64,000 nucleotides of DNA from Acanthochlamys bracteata (taxonomy: Eukaryota; Streptophyta; Magnoliopsida; Pandanales; Velloziaceae). The DNA lies in the NCBI GenBank assembly GCA_019914995.1, contig CM034133.1, forward strand, positions 8,450,495 through 8,514,494. The letters are read 5' to 3'. Position 1 is the stretch's first letter; every line of letters begins with the position of its first letter. The position numbers and the translations under genes are program-made. Positions 1 to 12,772 of the stretch are shown here, piece by piece. The notes below the pieces were generated by a model, which worked only from the letters and a program-made list of their open reading frames with translations, was not told the origin of the DNA and did no database searches.

Positions 1-120
1 CGACGATTTGGTTTATTGGGGAGGTCGTTGGTTCGACTCCCAGCTGTGGCTAAACCAAAAAAAAAAAACAAAAAAATAAAAAAATAATAAAAAATAATAA
101 TAATAATAATCCGATACTGC
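1..120 (+). repeat. tRNA-like 3' end with A-rich tail (SINE-type relic)
   Basis: Bases 30-41 contain ggttcgactcc, which fits the RNA polymerase III B box/T-loop consensus. The stretch from about 22 to 52 resembles the 3' half of a plant tRNA (Arg-like, from memory). A long A-rich run degrading into (taa)n follows at once, as in tRNA-derived retroposons. The T stem has mismatches and the 5' half lies outside the window or is unrecognisable, so this is not called a tRNA gene. It could instead be a retroposed tRNA pseudogene. Confidence 0.35.
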
Positions 121-2390
121 AGCACTGCTGTAGTCTTGCGTTGTTTTTCACGTTCTCCCTAGCAGTAGGCGATGTTCGCACTTTTAAAATAATTTTTTTA
201 AAATAAAAAATATTTTTATTTTTAAAAAATAATAAATATATATAATAAAAAAGTTTATTAAGTAATTTTTTTATATTTTTAAATTTTTTAATAAATTTTT
301 AAATAATTATAAAATATATATTAAAAATATAAAAGTAAAATTAAAAATTATCTTTCTGATCAAACAGTTTCTAGTTATCGACCGGGTTTGTGTGTATCGG
401 TCACGGGCTGTAGTGGATCCGGTCTTTACCAGACCCGTAGGCGACCGTTAATATGATATCGGTGTTGGGGCGGAAGGAATTGTTGGGACTGGCTAGTTGG
501 GACGGCCCTTTGAAGCTACGAACTTAAAAACAAGAATGCCAAGGGTCTTATAAATTAGAGCTTTATAAAATAAAATTTATTTTTATTTATTTTAAAAAAT
601 AAATTTATTAAATAGTAAAAATAATAAAATTTTATAACATATATTCTTTTTATATTTTTAAATTTTATAAAATTTATAAAAATTTATAAAAAATATAAAT
701 TAAATTAGAAGGATGAAAAGTATTTGAAACGCAACGCCAAACTCCAAGGATCTTAAAAAATGCTAAATAGAGTTAACTCTTTTATCTTACTAGTATATCC
801 GAACATGCTTAGATTGATTGACTACTCTTCACTCATATTTATCTTCATCTTCACAGTTCACTTTCATTTTTATCGTACTCTTTTATCTCCTCCCCTAAAA
901 CTTTAAAATGGTAATTAAAACACATGAAGTTTCAATTTAAAATCTAAATGAAGAAAATAAAATTTTGTGGTAATTGAAAATATGCCCATTGTTTAGATAA
1001 TATGGCAAACTTTCATATTGAAATTTGAAGGTAGCTTCCCAAATGTTTCTCTTGTGCTTTTCTTATTGAACTGATTGTTGTTACGAGCCACTTAGTGCCT
1101 ATTTGATATTGCTTATAAACTTCTTTCATTATAATTTTTATATTTCACATTTTGAAATAAAATTTTTAGAATATTTTATAAAATTTATTTTAAAAGTCTA
1201 AAAAACTTGTATGTCGTAAACTATTATTATTATTTATTTTTATTATTTTTTTAAAAAACAATAGAACTTACTTTTTAAAATTCTAAAAATATTTTTTTTA
1301 TAGAAAAGCTCATTTTTCAAAAACATTTATAAACATCCATTTAAAATATAATACCTTGTAATTTCAGTCCAGAAAAAGAAATATAAATAATTTATCGAAA
1401 GGTTATAATATTTTGTAGAGGAATATATATCTTAGGGTATATATTAGTTTTGTGGAATACATTATTTTTAATATTAAAAATTTCACTTCTACATGTAATT
1501 AAATATAAAAAATTATTTCCAAACTCACTTACAACTATAATCAAATTAAAAAATCTCAATTATATTTACCCATTTTTCAAATAACCGATTTCTTAAACAT
1601 TTATATTATAAAAGTTCTCTTACTGAAACTGATTAGGGCGTGTTTATTATAGTATAAACTCAGTTTTTTAGAAGTGAATTTAACAAATAAAATTCAAAAC
1701 TAAAAATATTTAATAAAAAATAAAATTTTATAATTATTTTATATTATAAGTAAGTTTTAAAGTTAAAATTTAAAAAATAAATTTTTAATAAAAATAATTT
1801 ATTTTGTATTGTAAGTGAGTTTAAAAAAAATGAGCTTGAAGGGATACGTAAATCGGCCTTTATTATGACACAAAAAGGTTCTAACTTGCGCTTGACTTAA
1901 GTTCTTATTAACTAGCGAATAATCTGGAATAATTTATTTTCATCTATATTTACTTTTTGTCCTTATTTTTCTTTTCAAATTTTTTAGAATTTTATTTTCT
2001 CTTAAGATAAAAAGAGAAAAAAACTTAGTTAATTAAATAAATAGGAGGTCAATTTAGTGCGTGTTTACTTTTAAATAAATTCACTGTGAATTTAAAAATT
2101 AAAATTATAAACTATAAATTTTGTATTGTAAGTGAATTTTAAAAATACAATAATTATTTTATTAAATAATTTATTTTAATTTTTTAATACTCGCTTTTTT
2201 ATTCCTGCTCTTACTGAATGAATGCCTTTTATATTGTATTAAAACTTTTAAAAAATTAGCTTGAAAAAAGAATTAGTTCGGTGTTTTGATAAACAAGCCT
2301 GTCAAGCCCTGAAGATTCAACTGCTAGGACTACGAAACGTCAAATGAAAGCTTCGAGTTGATGGCTAAGGAGAGTGTGTAACAGGGCTTT
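121..2390. other. Intergenic DNA with AT-rich MITE relics
   Basis: No coding region was found. The stretch is dominated by A/T-rich blocks alternating taaaatttttt-type and aaaaattt-type strings, at about 180-345, 540-720, 1095-1345, 1630-1860 and 2055-2200. Several start or end near a gtgtttatt or gtgtttact string, which is usual for old non-autonomous DNA transposon ends in plants. A GC-richer island at 365-535 has no recognisable open frame. Confidence 0.5.
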
Positions 2391-2396
2391 CACGTG
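2391..2396. promoter_or_regulatory. G-box CACGTG upstream of SAE2
   Basis: A perfect palindromic CACGTG lies 236 bp before the SAE2 start codon. bZIP and bHLH factors bind this core in plants. That it controls SAE2 is inferred from position only. Confidence 0.35.
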
Positions 2397-2631
2397 TTTG
2401 AAACGTGGCGGTCCTCTACTTGATAACTATTGATCTAAACTACTCAGTGTAGCAATTAAACAATTGACACGTTGTAACAATATAAATTCTGTTATACAAT
2501 GTACTATCCCTTGAATTGAAAATTGGAATGAGGTCTTCCGTTTTGGATTCCCACTAAGCGCTTCTCTTTAGTTCCCTCCCCCCTTCACCCTCCTCGCTGC
2601 TCACCAGCCGGCCACCGCCGTCGCCGGCGCG

Positions 2632-5600
2632 ATGGGTTCCGATTCTCAGCAACAACGCCAAGCAATCAAAGTAACCCTATCTTTCTGTGTCTGAAAAATT
2701 TCTGTCCAACTGTTCTTGCTTAATTAATCAAATGCTGTGAAATGTCTTTCTCTTTGAATAGAAATCGATTGTTGAGCTAATAACGTTTGGATTTTTTCTT
2801 GTTATAGGAAGCGAAGGTATTGATGGTTGGTGCTGGTGGTATTGGTTGTGAGTTACTCAAGACGCTTGCCCTCACTGGGTTTCAAGATATTCATATCGTA
2901 AGCGAGATTTTTCTTACTAGATTTTCCTCCTTAATTTTGTTTTGAGTAGTTGATTTTGTTTGAATAAATGAATGTTATTTGGTGTTTATGGGAATTTTTT
3001 TTGTCTTTTTGTAGTTTTAAGCTTTTTGAGCGGTGTTTTTTTGGGGGGTTTTTGAAATTTAGGGTTTGTTGAAGAATGTAAAATTTTGAATTTTCTTATA
3101 ATTGAAAATTTGTTGTCGATTAGTTCAAGGTCCTGCATGGTACTTCGTTGAGGTTTTTTATTTCTCATAACACCCTTCTTTCATTTTTTGAATGTAAGTT
3201 TATCTATACAAACGTTTTCTTTTGTGAGATTTCGTTTTCTAGCTAAGGTGCTTTGAGTTTGATGAATGAGTCTTTGAGTTAGTGTGAAGTGATGACGTGC
3301 TGCTTGACCTGTTGCTATATTTTGGTAATAACAAGTGGCGCTTTTCCTGTAATCCGTTTTTTGGGTCTCTTGCTATTTAAAGGAAGTTTACCTTCAGCAA
3401 AGCTATTCAGCTAGGTCTTTATTGCTTATTTTTGCTGAAGTTTGTAATCTTGTGAGGAACTTCTCTTTACTTCTCGCTGATTCTGTCATGACTCCATTGC
3501 CATAGCTTAGAGGGTTGATTTGTCCGAGCCTCAAGCTAAATATGGCAGCCGTCTAGTGCAGTATGTTTCCATGTGCTATCTGTTGGATTGTGCTTACTTT
3601 GTAAGGAGCATGTGAGTGGTCATATTTTTTTTCTCATAATAGTTATGTGTATGTGGTTGTGAATATAGGAGTACGTGAGGCGTGAAAATAAGTGTAAAAT
3701 GCGATCCTTTGTACTTGTCAGCTAGATTTTAGAGAATAGCAATATTAACTATTCAGCAAAGAAAAATTAGCCTTGATCCACTTAAAAGTTGAGATGGTTG
3801 TATTTGAGTGTACGTGAGGCTTAGCTTATAAGTCTTAACACTATTTAATAAATTTCATTGATGTCAACCTTGAACAAGTTCAAGGCGTTGTTTGCCTTGA
3901 TAAGGAGCTTTCTTCATCACGTATACTTTTCCAGAATATTACCGGTTGACGGATGTGGAACCTTATACTCATGATTGCAGGAATATCTATTATTCTTCTT
4001 CTTTCAGATAAAGCTGCTTGGTGTGCTTGACATTATGTCCAGAAGTGTTGAAATTTTTTTTTATTTGCATAATCTACTTGCTTCTTTCAAATTCTGTAGT
4101 GCTAGATGATCTTATGGTCCAACCATCATTGGAGTTCAGTGAATGTTGGTCACTGAAGTGGTATATTAATTGTAGTATTCGTAAAATTTTGATCTCTTTA
4201 ACTAATTGTGTGGCTATATATTGTTGAGTTTAATGGGATAGGATTGGTTGGTGGTTTACTGCAACAAGCTTTTATGAATTTCAGCATCAATTTTTTTTCC
4301 ATTTAAACACAGCATTGATGCTCCTCAGGAGCTGTTATCCATAACAGTTTCCAATATACTTATACAGTTTATTAAATGGCTTATCTTATCTGTACTTCCA
4401 GGCTTCCGTCAGTACTTGGAAGTTTTTGTTGGTTGAACATTTTTAAGGCTTCATGTTTATTTTGTGCAGATTGACATGGACACTATTGAAGTAAGCAATT
4501 TAAATAGGCAATTCTTGTTTCGCCAGAGTCATGTTGGGCAATCTAAAGCTAAAGTACGTAAGTTTTTTCTTCTTAATTCTTTTACCAACCTGATTCTCAA
4601 TTTAATATATTGATTAATTACCAGGTTGCTCGAGATGCTGTTTTGAAATTTAGGCCTCACATCAACATCACGGCATACCATGCAAATGTCAAGAATCCTG
4701 AATTCGATGTTGAATTCTTTAAGCAATTTAATGTTGTCTTGAATGGTCTCGACAATTTAGATGCAAGACGACATGTTAACAGGCTTTGCTTGGCTGCTAA
4801 AGTACCATTGGTTGAGAGTGGAACTACTGGGTTTTTAGGGCAGGTGAGGTTGAAAATATCCTTGTCACTTTAACAATTATTTTGCATTTAATAATATATT
4901 AGTTCATTTTTCCTGAGGCACATGATTGATTTCAGTTTGCAGAGTTGGGTCTATTAAAAATAGTAGTGATTCATATCTGAGATTTTTTAAGTGCCACTTT
5001 CATAATTGTGTTGCTGCATTTATGGGCAATAGACAGAGAGATGAGATAATCCATATCTAAAGGGATCAGGTTGACCTTTTTCAATAATGTTCATTACTTT
5101 TTAGGATTTGATAAAATGATTTGATTTTTCGAAAGTAGGTTCTGACAGGGTATCCCAACATATATGTAGTTGTTATGTTTATTAATGTAAATTTCATGAT
5201 TTCTTAAAGGAAATTAATTTGTTAAGTTGTTATAAATGCTTCCGATGGACTGCAGAAATATGGGAATAATATTCAAGAATATTGATTGTTAACATATTAC
5301 TTCAATGGTTCTTCAAGCAATAGCTGTTTCTTATCACTGTTAGTTCGTTGTGAAGTAAATGGTTAGAAATCAGTCATCACCACATTCCTAAAATTGAAAA
5401 CTTTTTATTTTGAAAACCTGATACTTGCATTTAAGATGATTAATTTGCATTTAAGATGATTAATTTCTATACTTCTATTTGCATTGATGCAGGTAACTGT
5501 TCATGTTAGGGGCAGAACAGAGTGCTACGAGTGCCAACCAAAACCAACTCCAAAATCATACCCTGTTTGCACCATCACAAGCACCCCTTCAAAGGTAAAG

Positions 5601-8600
5601 ATTGGTGAAGCCTGAATAGTGTTTTTCAGGGTTAAGTTGATATCTTAGCTTGTTGATAGTATTTGAAATATAAGCTATCATGCTATCGAGTCTATTTGAA
5701 ACATTTAGCTCCTTTAGTACTGCATTGTATATTTGTCTATGTATGGAAAAAGTAAAAAAGTGTATATGGTAGTTGTTTTGAAACTCTTACTCTCTTCCTG
5801 TAGCTCTGGTTCACTCTATATGTCAATGAAAATGATTAAGTGCACCAGTGACAACTAAATGTTCAGTTCTTTATGCTGTGGTTCATTTTCCGAAAGCTTT
5901 TTAGCTAATATGCAAATATAGTACAGAGTTAATTTTCTCAAAACTTAATATTCTTTTACTGTATTAGTTTCTGTCAGAAAGCATCAATATGTTTTTGGAT
6001 GCCATAAAGCTATTCGTTTTGAAAGTGCCTCTCTGTCTGTTCATTTTGTTCTGGTGATCAAATGGTGTATATGTGTGAATTGGTGCATGCTTTTGGTGAT
6101 ATTGACATTGTGACCTTTTGTGAAAGTTTTAATGAAATCCCAGTTGTAATCAAGGCCCTGACATTAAGTTAGACATCACTTAGGTTGCTTTTGTGTTCGT
6201 GATGCCTACTTTCTGGAAGTTGAAGTTGTTGTTTGTTTGATGGAAGCTTTTTAGCAAGGTACAAATAATAGGTTGTAACCTCTTCGGGCGCCCTTTTTCG
6301 TACATCTCCACTTGTTATACTGTTGGGATCGGATGAGATACTTGCCTTGTGATTGGTGTTTGAAAATGAGTGGTGGGATTTGAAGAAAAAGGTACAAATA
6401 ATTGTTAAGGTCCATAGTTTTATACTTTTAACTATTATGTCTGGATTAAATGAAGCCTAATCCAGATAATGGGACGCTGTTATTTTGTGGATATTTTAAC
6501 TCAGACCTAATAATGTGGTTCGCATTGTAGTCTATAGTCCACTTTAGACTTCAGATGTTCTCAGATTAATACTTTTGATCTCTGATTTCCATTTTTGTTT
6601 GCAAATACTTCCATATTCAGAAATTCTTTTGAAATATGCCAATCATTTTGGAGACATTGCTGTAATTGGGAATATCATTCTTAGAAAATTTGGATCTTCA
6701 TGAATTGAGTTGTATTTGTGCCATTGCTTCATCCTAGTGCCCTTTATCTGTTCTCTTGCATCAAGGAAAGGCACCTAAAATGTGTTCTAGCCCATACGAT
6801 GAACTACTTTCAGAGTTTTGGTTGTGTCTTGTGTTACTAGACACTGATTATGAATCTTCCATGAGACTAGTTAAATCTAGCATCATTTATCATCCTTTAA
6901 GTTCTCTTCCAACTTTACCATGTTTTGTAGTGGCTTAGTTCTGAAGTCTCCATGTCTGTTTCCTTTGGAGCATTTCCAAGAAAAAGTTGATGTATCTAAT
7001 TCTTTTCTGATGCTTATTCTTCTGCTCAGTTTGTCCATTGTATTGTCTGGGCAAAGGACCTGCTTTTTGCAAAGTTGTTCGGAGATAATAATCAGGATAA
7101 TGATCTGAATGTGCGTTCTACTAATGATGATGCTTCATCACAAGATAAAGATGTGTTTGAGAGGAATTTGGATGAGGATCTTGAGCAGTATGCACAGAGG
7201 ATATATGATCATGTCTTCGGGCATAACATAGAGATTGCTCTAGCAAATGAAGAAACTTGGAAGGATAGAAGAAAACCTCAACCCATATACATAAGAGATG
7301 TACTTCCAGGAAGGTTTGTACATCAAAATGGAAATCCAGAGAAGAATGCCTTAGTTGACGGGTCAGATATCTCTGCTATGTTGGCTCTTGGCCTAAAAAA
7401 TCCTCAGAATATATGGAGTCTTGCTGACAACACGAGAGTATTTGTAGAGGCTTTAAGATTACTTTTTGAGAAACGAGAAAAGGTTCACCTTCATTTTCTT
7501 TCTTGCCTTTCGAGTAGATTACTTATTAAATATTTCTCATGTATGTTTCTATTTGTGTTCATGATTTGTTAGGATGTTAGCAACCTGATTTTTGATAAAG
7601 ATGACCAGCTAGCAGTAGAATTTGTAACTGCTGCTGCTAATATCAGAGCATCCTCCTTTGGAATCCCTCTTCATAGTCTTTTTGAAGCTAAAGGAATTGC
7701 TGGCAACATTGTGCATGCCATTGCAACGACGAATGCTGTTATAGCTGGTCTGATTGTGATTGAAGCAGTTAAGGTACTTCAGGATGATTTCAAGAGATAC
7801 AGGTTCGTTTCATGAACTTCTGTTTTATGTTTTTCATTTTTATTTTATTTCATTTTAATTCTTATGTTTGAGTCATATTATTCTTTCGAGAAATTAATCC
7901 TTCAGCATGTAGCAGTTTACGAAGTTTTTATCTGTAAGGACATCAATATTAACCTCATATGCTAATCTTTCCTGTAGCATCATAAAATGGTTATGAAGAT
8001 GGGTGTTTGGGTGGTTTGCTCTTGGTTGTGGAGTATTCAAGCTTTCTTTGCTATATTACCTATGTAATAGTTGGTTACCAGCTCAAGCAGGGCATCATGA
8101 CCTTAGAAGGATAAACCAGGAAATAGCTGGACTCTACAATTAGCTTAATATATTACTAAATATGCCTTATAATAAAAAGAAATGCACTGAAATTAGTTTC
8201 ATAAAAGTTTCCCCTGAAAAACTGATCATCATTAACTCTTATATGGTCAGAGTCACTTTGTTTTCTTGAGTGATGATATCTCTTGCTAATCTGGGTAAGA
8301 GTGGAAGTGTTTTGCATCGAGATATAGCTGTTTCATATGAAGGTGTTACTTAATCTTCTTGCCTTCTGTGTTACCTCTAGGGTATGTTTTTTCTAGTTGA
8401 TGTCTCAACTCTTTTGGGCTTAGTAGCTACTAAAGGATCATATGGCTTCATTTGCCATCTGATTTTCTCTTTCAGAATGACATACTGTCTCGAGCATCCA
8501 ACGAGAAAAATGCTTTTGATGCCAGTAGAGCCATTTGAGGCAAATAAGTCATGTTACGTATGCTCTGAGGTGTGACTCTAGTATTGAAGACTCTCTATGT

Positions 8601-10542
8601 GATGTGCCATTTGATCTTTTGATAACATTGTTTCTTATTATATGGTGACAGACAGAACTGTTACTTGAGGTAAATACACGTACCTTCAAGCTGCGAGACT
8701 TTGTCGAGAACATTGTCAGAAACAAGTTGGGAATGAATTTACCCTTGATAATGCTTGGTTCAACTCTTATTTATGAAGTGGGCGATGATTTGGAGGAAGA
8801 TATTGCAGCCAACTATGCTAAAAACCTTGAGAAGGTTTATCATTATTGCCTTTTTAAATGCAGTCATATAGTATGAATTTCGTACTTTTTTGGATATAAA
8901 AGAATGCCATGTGTTATTGTAGGTTTTGGCTGAACTACCAGCTCCAGTCACCAGTGGTACAGTCTTAACAGTCGAGGATCTCCACCAGGAGCTTACTTGT
9001 AGTATAAATATCAAACACAGGTCTTGACAATTTTACTATACACATATCATGCTACTCAGTATTCCCAACTCATTCTAGGAGATTGTAGAGATATTATTTA
9101 TGCTATTTTGTGATCTACTTTTTGTGCCATCATTTGTTATTTTTACCTGCTTTTTTGATAATTTTTTAGGAGAGGGTGGAGTGCATATAATCTTTGACTT
9201 TAGGTGCTTGTTTGCCAGCTGTCATGTTAAAGAATAATCATGAGGTCGGATTAATTGATGAGGAAAGCAACTTCCAGACTTCTAGTAAATCAAATTATAG
9301 GGTTGAATGTTTAATCCAACCTATTCTTTCCTAAGCTTTAATTGAACAGCTACTAAGAGAGAAGGAATCTGTGTATTAATGTCAGAATAATGGTTAACAT
9401 GGGATTGCATGGTACACTGGTCAGAGGGTGGCCAGGAGCCAAAGTCTGTATTTGTAGGTTTGCTAGTTTGCTTGGAGCTACCTGGATAACATAATTAAAT
9501 CTAGAATTAAGGACAGTTGCATTTTTACCGATAGATTAATATGCTACAAATAGATAGATAGGTGAGTCGACTAGGCAGGAGATGGCTTAGGTTGATCTGA
9601 GTCACTGACTAAGAGTATAATTCTTATGCATATCTGTTCATCCTGTTGGAATCCCCACACACGAGGTGCATGGTCAGCTTTTTTTTTATGTAATATAGAT
9701 GGTTGAGTCTTTCTTGGTCAAATGACCTCCAATTATTGAAGGACCATGACTGCACGCTTAATCAAAGCTTATCCACACTACTATTGAATAGGCTGAACTA
9801 TCAAATTATCTGTTTGTGCAAGTGTTAACCTTGAATGATCATGTGCACAGCATAGCCAAGTTACAAATATCCTAGAACTTATTTGTATGTAACAGTTAGT
9901 ATTTTTAATGATTTATATGCCAGAATTATTGAATTTTTGAACTAAGAAAACATGCTACTCTGCATACTTTCTGTGATAAGACTTTGTACTTTGTGAAGCA
10001 AGTTAGTGTAATATCTTCTTGATTGTTCGATTTTCATGATGCTAACCCTTTTTCGATCTACTTCCCTTATTTGTATAGCTATTATATATTTTAATTTTTG
10101 TTCCTCAAGTTAGTCAATGGAAAGACATCTGATTTGTCAAAAACTGTTGCGATTTCTGGGGAAATTCTCCTTGATGTTGCAACTGCATTGCATTACTTAC
10201 GTTGTCCATCATCTGCTCAGAGAAGTGTTTGATGAGGAAAAGGAGCCTGATCGGATGGTCCTTTCTGGATGGACTGCACCCTCAGATGCAAATGCCCATA
10301 TTTCAAACAACAGAGGGACAAGTTTAGATGTTTCATCAGCAACAGAGACAGTCAATGAGGTTGAGACAGCCACAGGAAACCAAGGCTTTGTTGGTGGGAT
10401 GAAGAGGAAGCTCTCTGAGTTGGCACAATCAACGGATAATCATGCTAGTAAAAAAGTGGAAGAAGTTGCTGTTATTGATGACGATGACATTGTTATGCTT
10501 GATGAGAGGCCAGATTTTGGTAAAAAAAGGCGACCAACGTAG
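2632..10542 (+). CDS. SAE2: SUMO-activating enzyme subunit 2 (UBA2-type E1 catalytic subunit)
   Basis: This is the catalytic half of the SAE1-SAE2 SUMO E1 in the nucleus. It adenylates SUMO and carries it as a thioester before transfer to SCE1. Coding exons: 2632-2670, 2808-2897, 4470-4553, 4625-4843, 5493-5594, 7030-7482, 7573-7802, 8476-8569, 8652-8834, 8923-9020, 10221-10542. They sum to 1914 nt, 637 aa (Arabidopsis SAE2 is about 625). Seen: nucleotide-binding GAGGIG (21-26), zinc cysteine pairs at 155/158 (CYEC) and 432/435 (CYVC), catalytic Cys170 in PVCTITSTP, then the ubiquitin-fold region, an acidic tail (DDDDIVML) and a basic KKRRPT nuclear-signal-like end. All introns are GT-AG; the largest are intron 2 (1572 bp), intron 5 (1435 bp) and intron 10 (1200 bp). 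The ATG follows a GC-rich 5' leader, and its MGSDSQQQ start suits the family. Confidence 0.95.
5427..5467 (+). repeat. Short tandem duplication in SAE2 intron 4
   Basis: The string gcatttaagatgattaattt occurs twice back to back (period about 20 bp) shortly before the intron 4 acceptor. It looks like a replication-slippage duplication with no apparent function. Confidence 0.6.
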
Positions 10543-11214
10543 CAACTTCTTACCCAATACTAAATGACAATAGTCTAACTTTTAGCATCAAGTTTAACTT
10601 GGGGAATTTGTTTTGTGGTTGTAAAGAATAAGCCACCACCAGTACTTGTTTATTTTTCTTTGTACTAGTGGGAGTTGTCAAATTGTGGGTCTTCCAAAAC
10701 TTTTCAAATGTTTCTGTTTCATGATAACCTAATTCTGCTTGTGATATGTTCTCATTCTTTTGTATAACCTTTTGGATTTGCCTTCAATTTTTGAGAAACA
10801 GGAAGATAGGTGAAGATGGCCTACTGGCTAAGACCATGGAGTCAAATTCTTTTGTCGCACTCATTGATCTGTTAGATGCTCTACAACACTAACTCACAGA
10901 TTCAATTTTAATCTAATTTTGTTACTTTTCTGGTGACTTAGCGGAATCGATTAGTTTTTATAAATTGGAGTTTGAATGATGCTGGTTTTTTTTAATGAAA
11001 TTTATTTTAAAGTATTTTAACTTTTTTGATTTAAAATAACAAAAATATTTACAGATTATATGACACATTTTATCTGTAATTTTAATTTTTTTATAAAAAT
11101 TTTTAAATAGTATAAAAATTTTAATTATAAATCTAAAAATAATTTTTAAAATAAAAACTAATGTTATAAGTATTGCCGAGTACTCTCTTAATGGTTAATT
11201 ATTAGTAGCAATTA
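10543..11214. other. SAE2 3' flank
   Basis: This holds the presumed SAE2 3' untranslated region, T-rich with an aataag string at about 10628. After it comes an AT-rich MITE-like block at about 10975-11170. No coding frame was seen. Confidence 0.45.
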
Positions 11215-11963
11215 TGTTTGTTAACCGATTTAAATCTTAAAATTTTACGATTTTATAATTTTACATCAACAAAATAATCCTATTTGATACAAGATCTCAA
11301 TCTTAGTTGCAATCTATAAGATCTCAATCTTAATTCTAAAATTCTTAAGATCCCGATCTTATTTGTAATCTTAAGATTTTAGTTTATAAAAAATCTTCTG
11401 AATCAAGAGAGCTCTCAAGAATTTTGATTGAAGCTAAAATAATTAGAGAAGATCTGTCGTTCGTTTGTATCAAGTGCGGTTGTATTTAGTTTATTCTGTG
11501 AGGATTTTACTACGAGAGTAAAATTATTCTGTATAGTGGTATTTTAGATTACTTTTTTTCTTTATTTTGAAGCACTAAACACGATTGTTTGTCGCCTAAT
11601 TATTAATTACATAAGAAATTAACTTTTTTAGATATAGATATAACTATATAATTATGTATTTATAAAATAATGATATAGTTTTTAAACAGATTGTGATAAT
11701 GAGCTAAATGAATATAAAAAACTGTTAATGATATAGTTCATTCGACTCATAAATATAAACATTATTAATTTATTATAATAAAATAAAATATAAAAAAATC
11801 TATTAAATTTTCAATAATTTTAATAAGTACTATATAAAATTTTAAAAATATTATTTTATAGAAAAAATTATCGATAAATAAAATTTTATGATCTTAATTA
11901 AAATTTTGATTTACGATTCTAAGCAAGCGAAATAATTTTATATAAAATGCGGATCCTAATAAC
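11215..11963 (+). repeat. Copy 1 of a 748-bp dispersed repeat
   Basis: This block matches the reverse complement of 52302-53049 along nearly its full length, at roughly three quarters identity by eye. Shared landmarks in order: aaaattttacgattttat, ttacatcaacaaaa, gatacaagatctc, ggtattttggatta-like, aataagctaaatgaatat-like, aacattattaatttatta, and a terminal ggatcctaa(t/c)aac. Ends are near gttgtta / taacaac, so the unit could be a solo LTR (TGTTA...TAACA) or a DNA transposon with very short inverted ends. No convincing target duplication was found and no protein is encoded. Confidence 0.75.
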
Positions 11964-12772
11964 CTTGGTAACAACATTCTGCTAGAGCAATTCTTGGTTA
12001 TTATTAGGATTATATTTCTTGGATGGAAGAAGGGATTTTACTTAATTTTTGTCTTCTAATTTTTTTTAAATGTTTAAAAATTAAACACTAAAGTTTTTTT
12101 AAAAAATAAAAAACTTAAAAAAATAAAATAAAAGCTTAAAAAGCATTTTCAAAAATTTTCTGAACCCCGGTTGCATTTCAAAGCACTTGTGAAGCACACC
12201 ATCAATTGGATCTAAATTCAAAAGTCGTCCAAAATATTTATAAATTCTGAAGTTCATCGGAAGTTCAAAACTATATTTTAAAATTGTTTAGTTCTATCTT
12301 TTGATTAATAAATTATGTCCAAAAACTTTCGATGATATTTTTAACTGAAAATTTTAATTGTTGAGAATCAGAAAAAATTTACAAAAATCAGAATATTCAA
12401 ATTCTGAAAATATGATTGTGAACAGCTTTACTAGACAAGCTCTCAAATATCAAATTTGGTTAAACAGGATCTTAAATCAAATACAACTTTTATATTTTTG
12501 CAAAGATGGTCCGTAATTGTTTCTACACTATCTTGAAAATTTTTAATTGAATCATTATTATCTAACGCGTCAGCGCAGCAGCTAACGAGAAACTTCTCTC
12601 TGTCTCATTTCTTCTTTCTTCCCTCCCACGAAATTATAACACTGCAAAAAATTAGAACCTAATTTTAGAAACTCTCCAAATTTCGTCGCAATCGAATCAT
12701 TTGTTTCTGATTCATTCAAGAATAATTTCTTCGAAATCTCCGGAGACCAGAACAGAATCGATCGTTGCAATC
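11964..12772. other. Intergenic DNA before the LOG2-like gene
   Basis: AT-rich sequence without a coding frame, followed from about 12560 by the presumed promoter and 5' untranslated region of the next gene. The leader is CT-rich (tctctctgtctcatttcttc). An in-frame upstream ATG sits at 12701 (see findings). Confidence 0.4.

Noticed and set aside
30..56. Intact tRNA gene at the left edge
   Set aside because: Only a T-arm-like part is visible, the stem has mismatches, and the A-rich tail argues for a retroposed fragment.
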